Shown here: positions 32,995-41,900 of the stretch, piece after piece | How the letters are laid out: every line of letters starts with the position of its first letter | How positions within the stretch are numbered: position 1 is the stretch's first letter | Origin: Streptomyces albiflavescens | Lineage (GTDB): Bacteria; Actinomycetota; Actinomycetes; Streptomycetales; Streptomycetaceae | Reading direction: 5' to 3' | Length of the DNA stretch: 64,000 nt | NCBI RefSeq assembly: GCF_014645835.1 | Contig: NZ_BMMM01000029.1 | Location: forward strand, 1-64,000 | Made by a program: the position numbers and the translations under genes | The notes under the pieces: generated by a model | What the model was told of the DNA's origin: nothing | What the model saw: the letters and a program-made list of their open reading frames with translations, nothing else | The model's database searches: none

Positions 32995-34539
32995 TCAGGA
33001 TTCGTCGACGGGTTCGGTGCCGATGCTGTAGGCGTCTTTGGGTTTCATTTCGCTGACGCCGCGGCCTTCGGGGAAGACGCTGCGCCAGTCGCCGATGACG
33101 TGCAGTTCGTCGGTGCCCATGACGCTGACGACGGTGAGGCCTTCGTCGTATGCCTTGTATGCCTTCCACCACAGGTTGGAGAAGGCCTGGGAGCGGATGA
33201 TGTGCATCCAGTCGGGCCGGTACAGCTGACGGTTGTAGTGCGACTCCCCCATCGTCGAGACGAACTTCGAGTACATCGCCTTGAGGTATTCCAGTGTGAC
33301 GTCGTCGTGTGCGGCGATCGCCCGGTCGCGGGCGTCGCGGAGGGTGATGCGGAACTTTTCCAGGAGGCCTTCGGTCGCGCCGGAGGTGTACGACTCGTGG
33401 ATCTCGGGGGGATCGCACAGGGCGTAGGCCGGTGCTGACAGGCGCAGCAGGAGGCGGAGGGTGGGTTCGGTGACCCACAGGGGGCCGGCTTCGTCGCGGT
33501 TGCCGATGGGGTTGGGCAGTACGGCGTCGTGGTCCCAGGCGGGCGGGGTGATGAGGTGGACGCCTGCGCGGCGGCGGTCGTGTCCGGGGCCGGAGGTGTG
33601 CTCGAGCTGTCCGATCGGCAGGTGGGTCTTGAACGCGGACAGGTAGTAGGCGTTGACGTCCAGGACGCTCACGTCGTGCCGTCCTGCGGGCAGTTCGGGG
33701 CGTGCCCACTTGGGGCGGGCTTCCCAGATCTGGTCGGGGCCGCGGGCGGTCTGCTTGCGCAGGATGTCGGGCATCCAGGGGTGTGCCACGATCTCGTACC
33801 GGCCGCCCCTGCGGCAGGTGTCCAGCAGCGCCATCACGTCCGGGATCGCCCGCTTGACCAGTGCGGCCGTTGCCGCCTCGACGTCGCCGGCGTGTTCGGC
33901 GAGTGCGGCCGCGACCGCTTCTGCGATCACGTCCCGGGTTTCGGAGGCGGCCTGCGTCCGGCGGTGCGCGGTGACGGCCTTCACGCTGCGGCCGGGACGG
34001 GGCGCGACGGCGTGAGCGGGCGCCGGGGCCGTGACGGGGGCCGGGGCTGGGGCCGTTCCGGTGGGGACCGGTGCGGCGGGGGGTGCGGGGCTTGCCGCGG
34101 CGCACTCGGCGGGATCCAGGTGCTGAGGGAATCCGGCGACGTGCCGGCGGGCCGGCTGCCCGCACAGGACGCACGGCTGGGGCGCCGGGAGGGTGTGGAC
34201 CTCGTCGGAGTCGGGGTCGGCGGCGGTCCCGGCCTCGGTGTTGCCGTGGGCCGTATTCTCCGCGGCCGGTGCCGCCGCGGGCGCGGCCTGGGCCTGGGTC
34301 TCGAGTTTTGCCTGTGCTCCCTGGAGGAAGTACGCGTATTTCTCCCGTACGTGGCCGCTGGGGTCGCGGCCCGATTCCCAGCCGCCGACCGTGGAGGGGC
34401 TCACCCCGAGGGCCTGTGCCACCTGGGTGCGCGAGAGGCCGAGTGCCTCCCGCAGCGGGCGCCGCCGGCCGGTGGGGGGCAGTTCCACCTCGCGGCGGGC
34501 GGTGGCCAGCAGGTGGTCGATCGCTTCGAAGTCCGTCAT
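32995..34539 (-). CDS. Tap-like putative telomere-associated protein
   Basis: The product has 514 residues. The ATG at 34539 (MTDFEAIDHLLATARREVEL) overlaps the upstream HTH stop (ATGA). An N-terminal XRE domain at ~25-70 (LREALGLSRTQVAQALGVSP, STVGGWESGRDP) precedes a long Pro/Ala linker and a C-terminal domain with VSVLDVNAYYLSAFKTHLPI, KAMYSKFVSTMGES and VVSVMGTDELHVIGDW. HTH plus linker plus a polymerase/nuclease-like end with D-V-N-x-x-x-L and a late Asp is the layout of Streptomyces Tap, which recruits the terminal protein to telomere overhangs. It is shorter than typical Tap (about 740). Assignment is by architecture and neighbourhood. Confidence 0.55.
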   Translation of the reverse strand: MTDFEAIDHLLATARREVELPPTGRRRPLREALGLSRTQVAQALGVSPSTVGGWESGRDPSGHVREKYAYFLQGAQAKLETQAQAAPAAAPAAENTAHGNTEAGTAADPDSDEVHTLPAPQPCVLCGQPARRHVAGFPQHLDPAECAAASPAPPAAPVPTGTAPAPAPVTAPAPAHAVAPRPGRSVKAVTAHRRTQAASETRDVIAEAVAAALAEHAGDVEAATAALVKRAIPDVMALLDTCRRGGRYEIVAHPWMPDILRKQTARGPDQIWEARPKWARPELPAGRHDVSVLDVNAYYLSAFKTHLPIGQLEHTSGPGHDRRRAGVHLITPPAWDHDAVLPNPIGNRDEAGPLWVTEPTLRLLLRLSAPAYALCDPPEIHESYTSGATEGLLEKFRITLRDARDRAIAAHDDVTLEYLKAMYSKFVSTMGESHYNRQLYRPDWMHIIRSQAFSNLWWKAYKAYDEGLTVVSVMGTDELHVIGDWRSVFPEGRGVSEMKPKDAYSIGTEPVDES

Positions 34540-34847
34540 CGCGCCGCCTCTTTCCCCGCCGCGACGCCGGTTGCCTTCCGGCCGGTGACGGGGCGCCGGC
34601 GTCTGGCGGCGGGCAGCAGCTCGCACGCCCGGGTGGGGCCGGCCAGCAGGTCCAGTACGTCGAGGCCGTAGTGCGCGGCCAGGGTGTCGCAGTCGTCCAG
34701 GCTCCAGGCGGCGCTGCCGGACTGACGGCGGCTCAGCTGCGTCTGGCTCACACCGAGGGCGGCGGCGAGGTCGGCCTGCGTCTCTCCGGTGATCTGCATC
34801 AGGGCAGCCACGGTGGCCCGCACCCGCTCCCCCAGTGTCATCCCCAT
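34536..34847 (-). CDS. XRE-family HTH protein coupled to the tap-like gene
   Basis: The product has 103 residues from the ATG at 34847; an in-frame ATG at 34841 is possible. A single helix-turn-helix covers ~10-65 (LMQITGETQADLAAALGVSQ, TQLSRRQSGSAAWSLDDCD), followed by a basic tail (RRRRPVTGRKATG). The last codons overlap the tap-like start by 4 bp. It probably controls the tap/tpg-like operon or acts with it on replicon ends. Confidence 0.75.
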   Translation of the reverse strand: MGMTLGERVRATVAALMQITGETQADLAAALGVSQTQLSRRQSGSAAWSLDDCDTLAAHYGLDVLDLLAGPTRACELLPAARRRRPVTGRKATGVAAGKEAAR

Positions 34848-34915
34848 GCTGTCGACCCTACCAAATGGTATGCGCTATAGGGTGGATGCTTGCCTATTGC
34901 GCTCAGGTCTTTCTT

Positions 34916-35158
34916 TCAGCGCAATCCGTGTTTCTGCCTGCGGCACTGCCGGCCCACCGGACCGTCAGCCCCCGGCGCCGCGGCCCCCGCGCCGCCGTGA
35001 GCGGCCCCCGGCTGCTCCGCGGCACCCGGGGCCGTGCGGATCGGCCTCGGCAGAAGCGCCGGCAACGGCTGCGCGGGCAGAGGCCGAAACGCTGCAGCCC
35101 GGCGAAATGCGTGCACGCCCCGCACGAACTCCGCATACGCCGAAGGCGGGTTGCTCAC
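34916..35158 (-). CDS. Short ORF coupled to the upstream operon
   Basis: The frame encodes 80 residues and starts at a GTG (35158) overlapping the previous stop (GTGA). It begins MSNPPSAYAEFVRGVHAFRR and becomes Pro/Ala/Gly-rich. Third codon positions are strongly GC, and the coupled start favours a real gene, but there is no family match and the low-complexity end could be chance. Confidence 0.4.
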   Translation of the reverse strand: MSNPPSAYAEFVRGVHAFRRAAAFRPLPAQPLPALLPRPIRTAPGAAEQPGAAHGGAGAAAPGADGPVGRQCRRQKHGLR

Positions 35159-36078
35159 GCACCGGGTCCACGGGTCCCTCCGCGCTCTGCCAGGGCTGTG
35201 GTGCGATCAGCGGCTGTGTTCTGGGCGATGCGGTGGTGGTAGGTCGCGCGGTCGATGACCTCCAGGCCGACGATCTCCCACCGCGCCAGGTGCGCGAAGG
35301 CGTGGCAGGCGGACCACAGGCGCAGCGAGAGGGCGGTTGCCTCGTGCAGATCGCGGGCCTCTACCCAGCAGCGGATCTCGGCATGATCGTCCGAGTAGCG
35401 GCTGGTCAGGAGGAAGGGATGGTCGTGGGCGAGTTGTTCAAGGGCCCGGCGGACCTCGGCCAGTGGTGTGGTGGGGCCGGCTACGTGCACGGTGCTGTGC
35501 CACAGGCCGGAAACGTCCCGCTCCCGCTCCCGCTCCGGCTCCGGCTGCTGGGGGCGGGGGCCGGCGGGCGGCAGGTCGGCGGGATCGCCCGTGGTGGCCG
35601 GGGCTGCGGTGGTGATGCTGCTCGTGCGGGGGGTGCTGCCGCTCGTGTCCGGGCGTGTGCGGGGCTGTTGTGCGGGGTCGGCGGTGCCGGGATCGCTACG
35701 GCGGGTCGCGGCAGGGGCGGCGGGCCGGCTGCGGGGCGCCTCACGGCGGTGGCTGTCTGGCTGCTCTGCCCGGCCCGGGCCCGCGCTCCCCTGCTGCGCT
35801 GCCGCCTGTGCACGGCGTGCTGCGCGCAGCAGTTCGTCGGGCATCTCGCCGGCTGTGCCGTATCCGAGGGACTCCAGCAGCTGGATCAGTTCACGGGCGG
35901 CCTCAAGCCGTTCGGTGTCCTCGCCGGAAGGGTGTGTGATCCGGTCGCGCAGATGCATGATCCTGCGGACCGTGCGGGCCCGGGCGAGCGGGGTGCGTTC
36001 GCGCAGCCGCCCGGCGCCCTCGGAGCCGAGGGACGACTGTTGAATGAGTGCGTCGAAGGCCTCGTCCCGGTCACTCAT
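35155..36078 (-). CDS. Unknown partner of the sigma-like factor
   Basis: The product has 307 residues from the ATG at 36078 with GAGGACC before it. It overlaps the upstream gene's end by 8 bp. A helical N-terminal ~90 residues (ARARTVRRIMHLRDRITHPS, LEAARELIQLLESLGYG) is joined by a ~100-residue Pro/Arg/Ser-rich linker to a compact C-terminal domain at ~205-290: WHSTVHVAGPTTPLAEVRRA, LTSRYSDDHAEIRCWVEARD and WEIVGLEVIDRATYHHR. The linker implies a flexible two-domain protein. No membrane helix is seen. The function is unknown. Confidence 0.65.
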   Translation of the reverse strand: MSDRDEAFDALIQQSSLGSEGAGRLRERTPLARARTVRRIMHLRDRITHPSGEDTERLEAARELIQLLESLGYGTAGEMPDELLRAARRAQAAAQQGSAGPGRAEQPDSHRREAPRSRPAAPAATRRSDPGTADPAQQPRTRPDTSGSTPRTSSITTAAPATTGDPADLPPAGPRPQQPEPERERERDVSGLWHSTVHVAGPTTPLAEVRRALEQLAHDHPFLLTSRYSDDHAEIRCWVEARDLHEATALSLRLWSACHAFAHLARWEIVGLEVIDRATYHHRIAQNTAADRTTALAERGGTRGPGA

Positions 36079-36916
36079 GGTCCTCACCTTCTTCCCGCCT
36101 CGCCTTGGTCCGCCACCGGTAGAGCAGACCCTCGATCGCGCGACGGGACGCCGCGCCGAGGAACAGCCGGATCTCCTCCTGGGTGTAATCGTCCAGGGTC
36201 AGGGCGAGGGCTGCGCGCATGCGCGGATCGCTGATGCCCTCGAGGTCGTCCAGCACCCGCTGTCTGCCGAGGACTTCCGTGGCGGCATCACTGGCCACCG
36301 GGGCCCTGGTTGTTGCCGCATCCCGTTCCAGTGCGCGGCGCCATCTCTCCTCGTGGCTGCGGTGTCTGCGGTATTCGTTGGGGAATTCGTAGGCACACGC
36401 CCCCATGAAGTAGGTGGCGATGCTGGCGCCGCCCTCGTATGTCCACCCGCCTTCCACCAGGGCCCGCCGGCGAAAGCGCGGCAGGGCGCGGGCCACGGTC
36501 ATCGTCGCCAGCTCCTCCCGCAACTCGCCGTCCTGGGCCAGCGCTTCGAGTTCCAGCTCGTGCGGATGCAGCGCGAAGCCGCGCGAGGCGACGAGCGTGA
36601 ACACGAACCCGGAGTGCATCCAGCCGCGCAGCACCGAGATCCCGTACCGGGCCAGTTCTTCCTCGAACCATGCATACCGGGGGCCGGCGAAGCCGTCCTC
36701 GGACAGCAGCCGGACCAACTTCCGGTCCGCCATCCGCCGGTCGATGCTCTTGTGCAGCCGACGCGCTTGCCTGCCGTGGCAGGCGTCCATCTCGCCCAGT
36801 GCGCCCGGGGGAACCGGGGCACCGAGCAGGTGGGGGTGGGGCTCACCGGAAGGTTGTAGGTCCCGGGCGGGTGAGACCGCGGGCTGAGCGCCCGCAGCCT
36901 CGTCGTCGCCCTGCAT
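36071..36916 (-). CDS. Sigma-factor-like protein (region 2/region 4 layout)
   Basis: The product has 281 residues; the ATG at 36916 follows GGGGGAGG. After ~55 disordered residues comes RRMADRKLVRLLSEDGFAGP. A region resembling sigma region 2 follows (RFRRRALVEGGWTYEGGASI, ATYFMGACAYEFPNEYRRHR). A C-terminal region-4-like helix-turn-helix is LTLDDYTQEEIRLFLGAASR, RAIEGLLYRWRTKARRE. The W-x-x-x-G-A-S-x-x-T-Y-F element is shared by a Streptomyces group of ECF-like factors. It opens a three-gene coupled operon and is the second such sigma/partner operon within 8 kb. Confidence 0.65.
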   Translation of the reverse strand: MQGDDEAAGAQPAVSPARDLQPSGEPHPHLLGAPVPPGALGEMDACHGRQARRLHKSIDRRMADRKLVRLLSEDGFAGPRYAWFEEELARYGISVLRGWMHSGFVFTLVASRGFALHPHELELEALAQDGELREELATMTVARALPRFRRRALVEGGWTYEGGASIATYFMGACAYEFPNEYRRHRSHEERWRRALERDAATTRAPVASDAATEVLGRQRVLDDLEGISDPRMRAALALTLDDYTQEEIRLFLGAASRRAIEGLLYRWRTKARREEGEDHE

Positions 36917-37132
36917 CGCCTCCCCCTTCGGTTGTCGACCACGCCGCCCCGGAGCAACCGGGCCGGCTCGCCCGCAAGATGACGCCTTGTATGTGCGGCG
37001 CCGGCCGCCACCCCACGGACCTTTTCAAGTTTTTTCAGACGGTGGCCCGGGCTGGAACAGTCCGTGGGGTGCGGGGACGGCTACGACGTATGAGCGGGCG
37101 TCACACCACCTTCAACAGACAGGGAGAAGCAC

Positions 37133-37357
37133 GTGAGTTCCCCGTCCGCCCCGACGCCGCAGGGTCCGCAGGGTCCGTCCGAGCCTGGTCCGTTCCTGAC
37201 GGTGCATACCGCTGTCGTCCTGCTGGCCGCGGTCGTCATTGCCCTGATCGTCGCAGGACTCACCTTCCTCAGCAGCAGCACCGTCGCAGGGGCAGTCCTC
37301 GCGGGCCTGGCCGGGGGCGGCGTCAGTGTTCCCGTACTGCGCAGCCTCATCGGGTGA
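37133..37357 (+). CDS. Small membrane protein
   Basis: The product has 74 residues from the GTG at 37133, which follows AGGGAGAAGCAC. A Pro/Ser/Gly-rich N-terminal ~20 residues (PTPQGPQGPSEPGP) precedes two hydrophobic helices (AVVLLAAVVIALIVAGLTFL and GAVLAGLAGGGVSVPVL). It is divergent from the sigma-like operon. Its size and layout match small Streptomyces membrane proteins of unknown function. Confidence 0.65.
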   Translation: MSSPSAPTPQGPQGPSEPGPFLTVHTAVVLLAAVVIALIVAGLTFLSSSTVAGAVLAGLAGGGVSVPVLRSLIG

Positions 37358-37584
37358 ACGCCGGCGCCGGCGGCCCCGGCCCGCGCCGTCGCCGCGAGCC
37401 GGCAGAGGCGATCCGGGCCGCGGCGCCGCCGCGTGGGCGGGCGGGCGACGGGTCACGCATGCGGGCGCCGTCCCATCGCTCTGCGCCCGGGCCCGGTTCG
37501 CAGACAGCCGGCCGGCACGCCCCAACCCGCCACGCAGATTCTCTTGGTCCTGGCCGGATCCGAGGTCCCGGGATCGCATGGTGA
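37354..37584 (+). CDS. Possible coupled short ORF
   Basis: A GTG at 37354 overlaps the stop of the small membrane protein (GTGA) and opens a 76-residue frame (MNAGAGGPGPRRRREPAEAI). GC at third positions is high for the first ~35 codons and then drops, so the 3' half may be non-coding or decayed. No family is recognised. Confidence 0.3.
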   Translation: MNAGAGGPGPRRRREPAEAIRAAAPPRGRAGDGSRMRAPSHRSAPGPGSQTAGRHAPTRHADSLGPGRIRGPGIAW

Positions 37585-37797
37585 CCCAGGTCAACGGCGT
37601 GCGTCGATCTGGCGCGGGTGCGTGACAGGTGTCGCGGACCGGTCTGCTGGGGGATGCGCTGCGAGGCGGCACCCGCCGCACGCATCGGTGAGTTCGCCGT
37701 CCGGCGACAGCGGTCGAACGGAAGCCGCCTTGGGTCGCCGGCGGCTGGGCGAAGAAATGGCCGGTGCGGCCTCGTGTGACGCCGATAGCCTGCGCGG

Positions 37798-38736
37798 GTG
37801 AAGCGTCTTGAGCGAGCCGTCGCGACGGTCGTCGGCTCAGCGGTGGGCGACGCGCTGGGCGCCCCCTTCGAGTTCGGTCCCCAGGGCGTGTTCTCTGCCC
37901 GGTTCCCAGGCCCGGGGGGCGATGGCGAGATGTGCGGAGGCGGTGGCTGGGAACCGGGCGAAGCCACGGACGACACGCAGATGGCCGTTCTCGTCGCGGA
38001 GTCGCTGCTGCAGCGGGGCGGACTGGACTTGCCGGACATCTTCGCCCGCTTCCAACAATGGGCGGCAGCCGACCCCAAAGACATCGGCCTGCAGACCGAG
38101 GACGTTCTGACGAACGGCATGCCGTGGGATCTGGCCGCCGCAATTCATTTCCAGGTCAACCGGCGAGCAGCCGGGAACGGCTCCTTGATGAGGGCATCGA
38201 CATCTGCGGTCTACTTTGCACGTGCCGGCCAGTCGGCCACGATGGATGCCGCCCGGCGCATCGCTGCCCTTACCCATGGCGACCGCGCCGCCTGGGAAGG
38301 GACCGCCATATTTCACGAGCTCATCCGCGTCACCCTGACAGGCGCCGACCCTCTCTGTGCCCTTCCTGACGTTCTGGATCTCGTCCATCCGGATCACCGT
38401 CAGAGATATGCCACGGTGCTTGCTGCCGGCTGGCATCCCGACCAGGCAACCGAGTTCAACGGCGCAGTCTGGCCCTGCCTGGGGTCGGCGGTGTGGGCTC
38501 TGCGCAGCACAGCCAGCTTCGAGGACGCGATGCGTGCGGCGATTGACGTAGGCGGTGATACGGACACCGTCGCTGCGGTCACCGGAGGTCTCGCGGGCGC
38601 GTATCACGGATTGGATGCGATCCCTGCCCGCTGGACTGAGCCCTTGCACGTCCCCCTGCCAGGGTTCGGCGGACGGGTGCTGCGTCTGGCCGATCTGGTT
38701 GATCTCGCGCACCGCCTCCGGGCTGACGCGGACTGA
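37798..38736 (+). CDS. ADP-ribosylglycohydrolase family protein
   Basis: The product has 312 residues from the GTG at 37798. The family's metal-binding and catalytic motifs are intact: GSAVGDALGAPFEFG, EATDDTQMAVLVAESLL, AAGNGSLMRASTSAVYF and AAIDVGGDTDTVAAVTGGLA. Length matches the DraG/ARH group of about 300 residues. Such enzymes remove ADP-ribose from proteins, nucleic acids or small molecules in the cytoplasm, using two Mg ions held by the D-D-T and D-x-D-T motifs seen here. It stands alone between the sigma-like operon and the NRPS cluster. No ADP-ribosyltransferase gene is visible nearby. Confidence 0.9.
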   Translation: MKRLERAVATVVGSAVGDALGAPFEFGPQGVFSARFPGPGGDGEMCGGGGWEPGEATDDTQMAVLVAESLLQRGGLDLPDIFARFQQWAAADPKDIGLQTEDVLTNGMPWDLAAAIHFQVNRRAAGNGSLMRASTSAVYFARAGQSATMDAARRIAALTHGDRAAWEGTAIFHELIRVTLTGADPLCALPDVLDLVHPDHRQRYATVLAAGWHPDQATEFNGAVWPCLGSAVWALRSTASFEDAMRAAIDVGGDTDTVAAVTGGLAGAYHGLDAIPARWTEPLHVPLPGFGGRVLRLADLVDLAHRLRADAD

Positions 38737-38751
38737 CGTGGTCAGCGGTTG

Positions 38752-38905
38752 AGCTGGGCCATCAGCTCGCGGTGGGCCGCCCGCGCAGCAGCGAGGGCCT
38801 CGTCCCGCTCGGCCAGTGCCATGCGGAGGTCGAGGACATGCTGCGCCAGCTCACCGATCCGGCGGGTGAGTGTCCCGGCATCTGCCGAGGCCGCCGAAGT
38901 TATTG
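38752..38905 (-). pseudogene. C-terminal coiled-coil fragment
   Basis: The minus strand reads TLTRRIGELAQHVLDLRMAL followed by AERDEALAAARAAHRELMAQ and LNR then a stop, a regular heptad pattern with good codon bias. No start codon or ribosome site lies upstream before the NRPS gene end. It looks like the tail of a lost gene, of a kind often found at the end of integrase/transposase-accessory genes. Confidence 0.3.
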
Positions 38906-38939
38906 CGCTGCTGTTATTGCGCTGCTGTTATTGCGCTGC
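38899..38939. repeat. 14-bp tandem repeat at the NRPS 3' end
   Basis: GTTATTGCGCTGCT occurs at 38899-38912, 38913-38926 and (13 of 14 bases) 38927-38939. The NRPS stop codon TAA (38930-38928) lies in the third unit. In-frame expansion is excluded because 14 is not a multiple of three. Confidence 0.85.
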
Positions 38940-41900
38940 GCCGGGTTCCGGGAGCCAGCCTGTTGCGGTGAAGTAGACGGCGCAGAGGCCGAACAGCTCC
39001 CGGTCGATCTCGGGGCGCAGTACGTCCGTTGCGGCCAGCGCGGCGTCAGTGGCTGTGGGGTCGAAGGCCAGGCTGCCCTCCGATCCGCCGCCGGTCAGTT
39101 CCGCGGCCAGCGTGCCAAGGAGCGGGAACGCCGCGTTGCCGGGGTCCGCGCCGATCCGGTCCAGCCACGCTTGCGGGGAAACTTCTGGCAGGTGGTACCC
39201 CATGGTTCGCAGCCAGTCCAGCGTCGTCTCCAGGCGCAGCAGCCGGCCTGCGGCGAGGTGGAAGGTCCGGCCGGCAGTGCCTGGGAGCAGGGACAGCGCC
39301 ACTACGGCATCAGCGACGTAGTCCACCGGTGTCAGGTCGAAGGCGGTGTCCATCTGGGCGGGTGCCACCTGGGCCTGGATGCAGCCCTTGAGCATCAGCC
39401 ACAGGTAGTCACTTGTCTGGCAGGCGCCGGTGCGGCTGTGGCCGGCGATGCGGGTCGGCCGGTACATCGTGACGGGCAGCCCTCGTCGGCGAGCTTGTTC
39501 GACGAGCCCTTCGGCCACCCATTTGCTCTGGGTGTATCCGTGCTCCAGCGCTTCAGGTGGCCCCGTCGGGTGCTCCGGGCCGATCGGGTGCGGGGCCGTG
39601 CCCGCGTACACGCCGACGGTGGAGACGTGGTGGACCGGGACGGTGCGGTGACGCGCGGCCAGCCGGAGGATCTCGGTGGTGCCGTCGACGGTTGCTGCTT
39701 TGAGCTGTCCGTACGAGGAGACGAGGTTGACCGCCGCTCCCACGTGGTGCACCGCGTCCATGGTGCGGGCGAGGTTGTCGAAGGCGTCCTCGGACAGGCC
39801 CAGCGACGGCTGGGCCAGATCGCCGTGGACCGCGGTGACGCGATGAGCGCAGCGCTCGTCCCACAGCCCGTAGTTCTCCAGGGCGATGCGCAGCCGCTTC
39901 GCGGCGTGTTCCGGGTCGGTGCCGCGGACCAGGCAGTGCACGGTGGCGTCGGTGCGGTTCAGCAGGGCACGCAGGGTGAAGGCGCCCAGGAAGCCGGTGG
40001 CGCCGGTGAGCAGGACATGTGCCGGGGCTTGTATCGCCGGGACTGTCTTCGGCGCCGGGACGATGTCGGCGGGCAGGTTGATCTCGGCGGGCAGGTCGAG
40101 GGCTTCTGCGACGTCGTTTCCGTCGGCCAGGGCAGCCAGTGCGGCAACCGTTGCGGAAGCGGAGACCGCGCCGGGCGGGATCTCCACGCCCAGTTCCTCT
40201 CGGATCCTGAGCACGAGTCGAGTGGCTAGCAGGGAGTGCCCGCCCAGGGTGAAGAAGTCATCCCGGACGCCGACGCGGGTGATGTCCAGCAGTTCGCTCC
40301 AGATCCGGGCGATCCGATGCTCGGTAGGAGTGGTGGGCGCGGCAAAGGGTGTGGATGGCTGGGTATCCAGTTGCTCCGGGCGGGGCAGGGCGGCGCGGTC
40401 CAGCTTGCCGCTGGGGGTGAGGGGAAAGCTCTCCAGCTTCAGCACGGCGGCCGGGACCATGTACTCGGGGAGGCGTTCGGCCAGCGCCTGTCGCACTGCG
40501 TCGGGGTGGGGTGGGGCTGCTGCGTCGTCGGTGGTCGTGAGGTAGTGGGCGACCAGGCGGCGCCCGGTGGAGGACTCCTGCGCCACCACGGCGGCATCGG
40601 TCACCGCGGGCAACGCCCGCAGGACGGCCTCGATTTCGCCGGTCTCCACCCGATGACCGCGGATCTTGACCTGGTCGTCCCGGCGCCCCAGGTACTGGAG
40701 GCGGCCGTCGGGAAGGTGCCGGACGAGGTCGCCGGTGCGGTAGAGCCGCAAGCCGTCGCGCAGGACGAACTTCTCGGTGGTCAGGTCGGGGCGGCCCAGG
40801 TAGCCGTCGGCCAGTACGGGGCCTGCGACGCATAGTTCGCCCGTGATGCCGGGTGGGACCGGGCGCAGCGCCTCGTCGAGGACATGTATCTGCGCACCTG
40901 TGATCGGGCGGCCGATGGGAGGCAGGTCCGGCCAGGAGGTTGGGTCCTTCGCGAGACGCTCGGCAACGACGACGTGGGTCTCGGAGGGGCCGTACTGGTT
41001 GTCCAGCACTGCCCTGGGCGCGTGCGACCGGAAGAACTCTCGCAGGGCGGGGGTGGCGAAGAGCTGCTCGCCCGCGGTGGCCACCTCGCGCAGTCGCGGC
41101 AGTGTCCGGGCGGTGGCGCAGGCGTACTCGGCGAGTTGCTGCAGGGCGACGAACGGCAGAAAGAGCCGCTCCACCCGCTCGGCCGCGAGGAGGTCGAGGA
41201 GGCGGGCCGGGTCGCGGCGGATTTCGTCGTCGACCATGACCAGGGCGCCGCCGGTCGTCCAGGTGCTGAACAGTTCTTGGAAGGCCACGTCGAAGCTGAG
41301 CGGGGCGAACTGCAGGGTCCGTGTGCTGGTGCCTGCGGCGGACCGGGCGCGCTGCCAGGCCAGCAGGTTGGCCAGGGCGCGGTGCGGCATGACCACGCCC
41401 TTGGGCCGGCCGGTCGATCCGGAGGTGTAGATCAGGTAGCCGAGGTCGTTCGGGCTCGCCGCGGGCAGCGGTACGGCGGGCGCGGGCGGTAGGTCGTCCA
41501 CCACGACGGACTCGGCGTCGACGAGGTCCACCAGGTCGCGCTGGGTCAGCACGGTTTTGATCCCGCTGTCGGCGGCCATGAAGGCGATGCGGTCGGCGGG
41601 GTAGTCGGGGTCGAGCGGCAGGTAGCAGCCGCCCGCCTTGAGCACGCCCAGAACGGCGACGGCCAGTTCCGGCGAGCGGCGCAGGCAGATCCCGACGAGC
41701 TGTCGCGCCGCGCCCCGGGCCACGAGATGGGCGGCGACGTTCGCGGCAGCCGCTTCCAGTTGGGCGTAGGTGAGTATCCGGTCCCGGTGGACGACCGCGG
41801 GGGCGTTGGGGGTGCAGCGTGCCTGAGCGGCGACGGCCTCGTGGGCGAGCGGGCGGTCGCTGACGGGCGCCGGGCCGTGCGTCCACTGGTGGAGGAGGGC

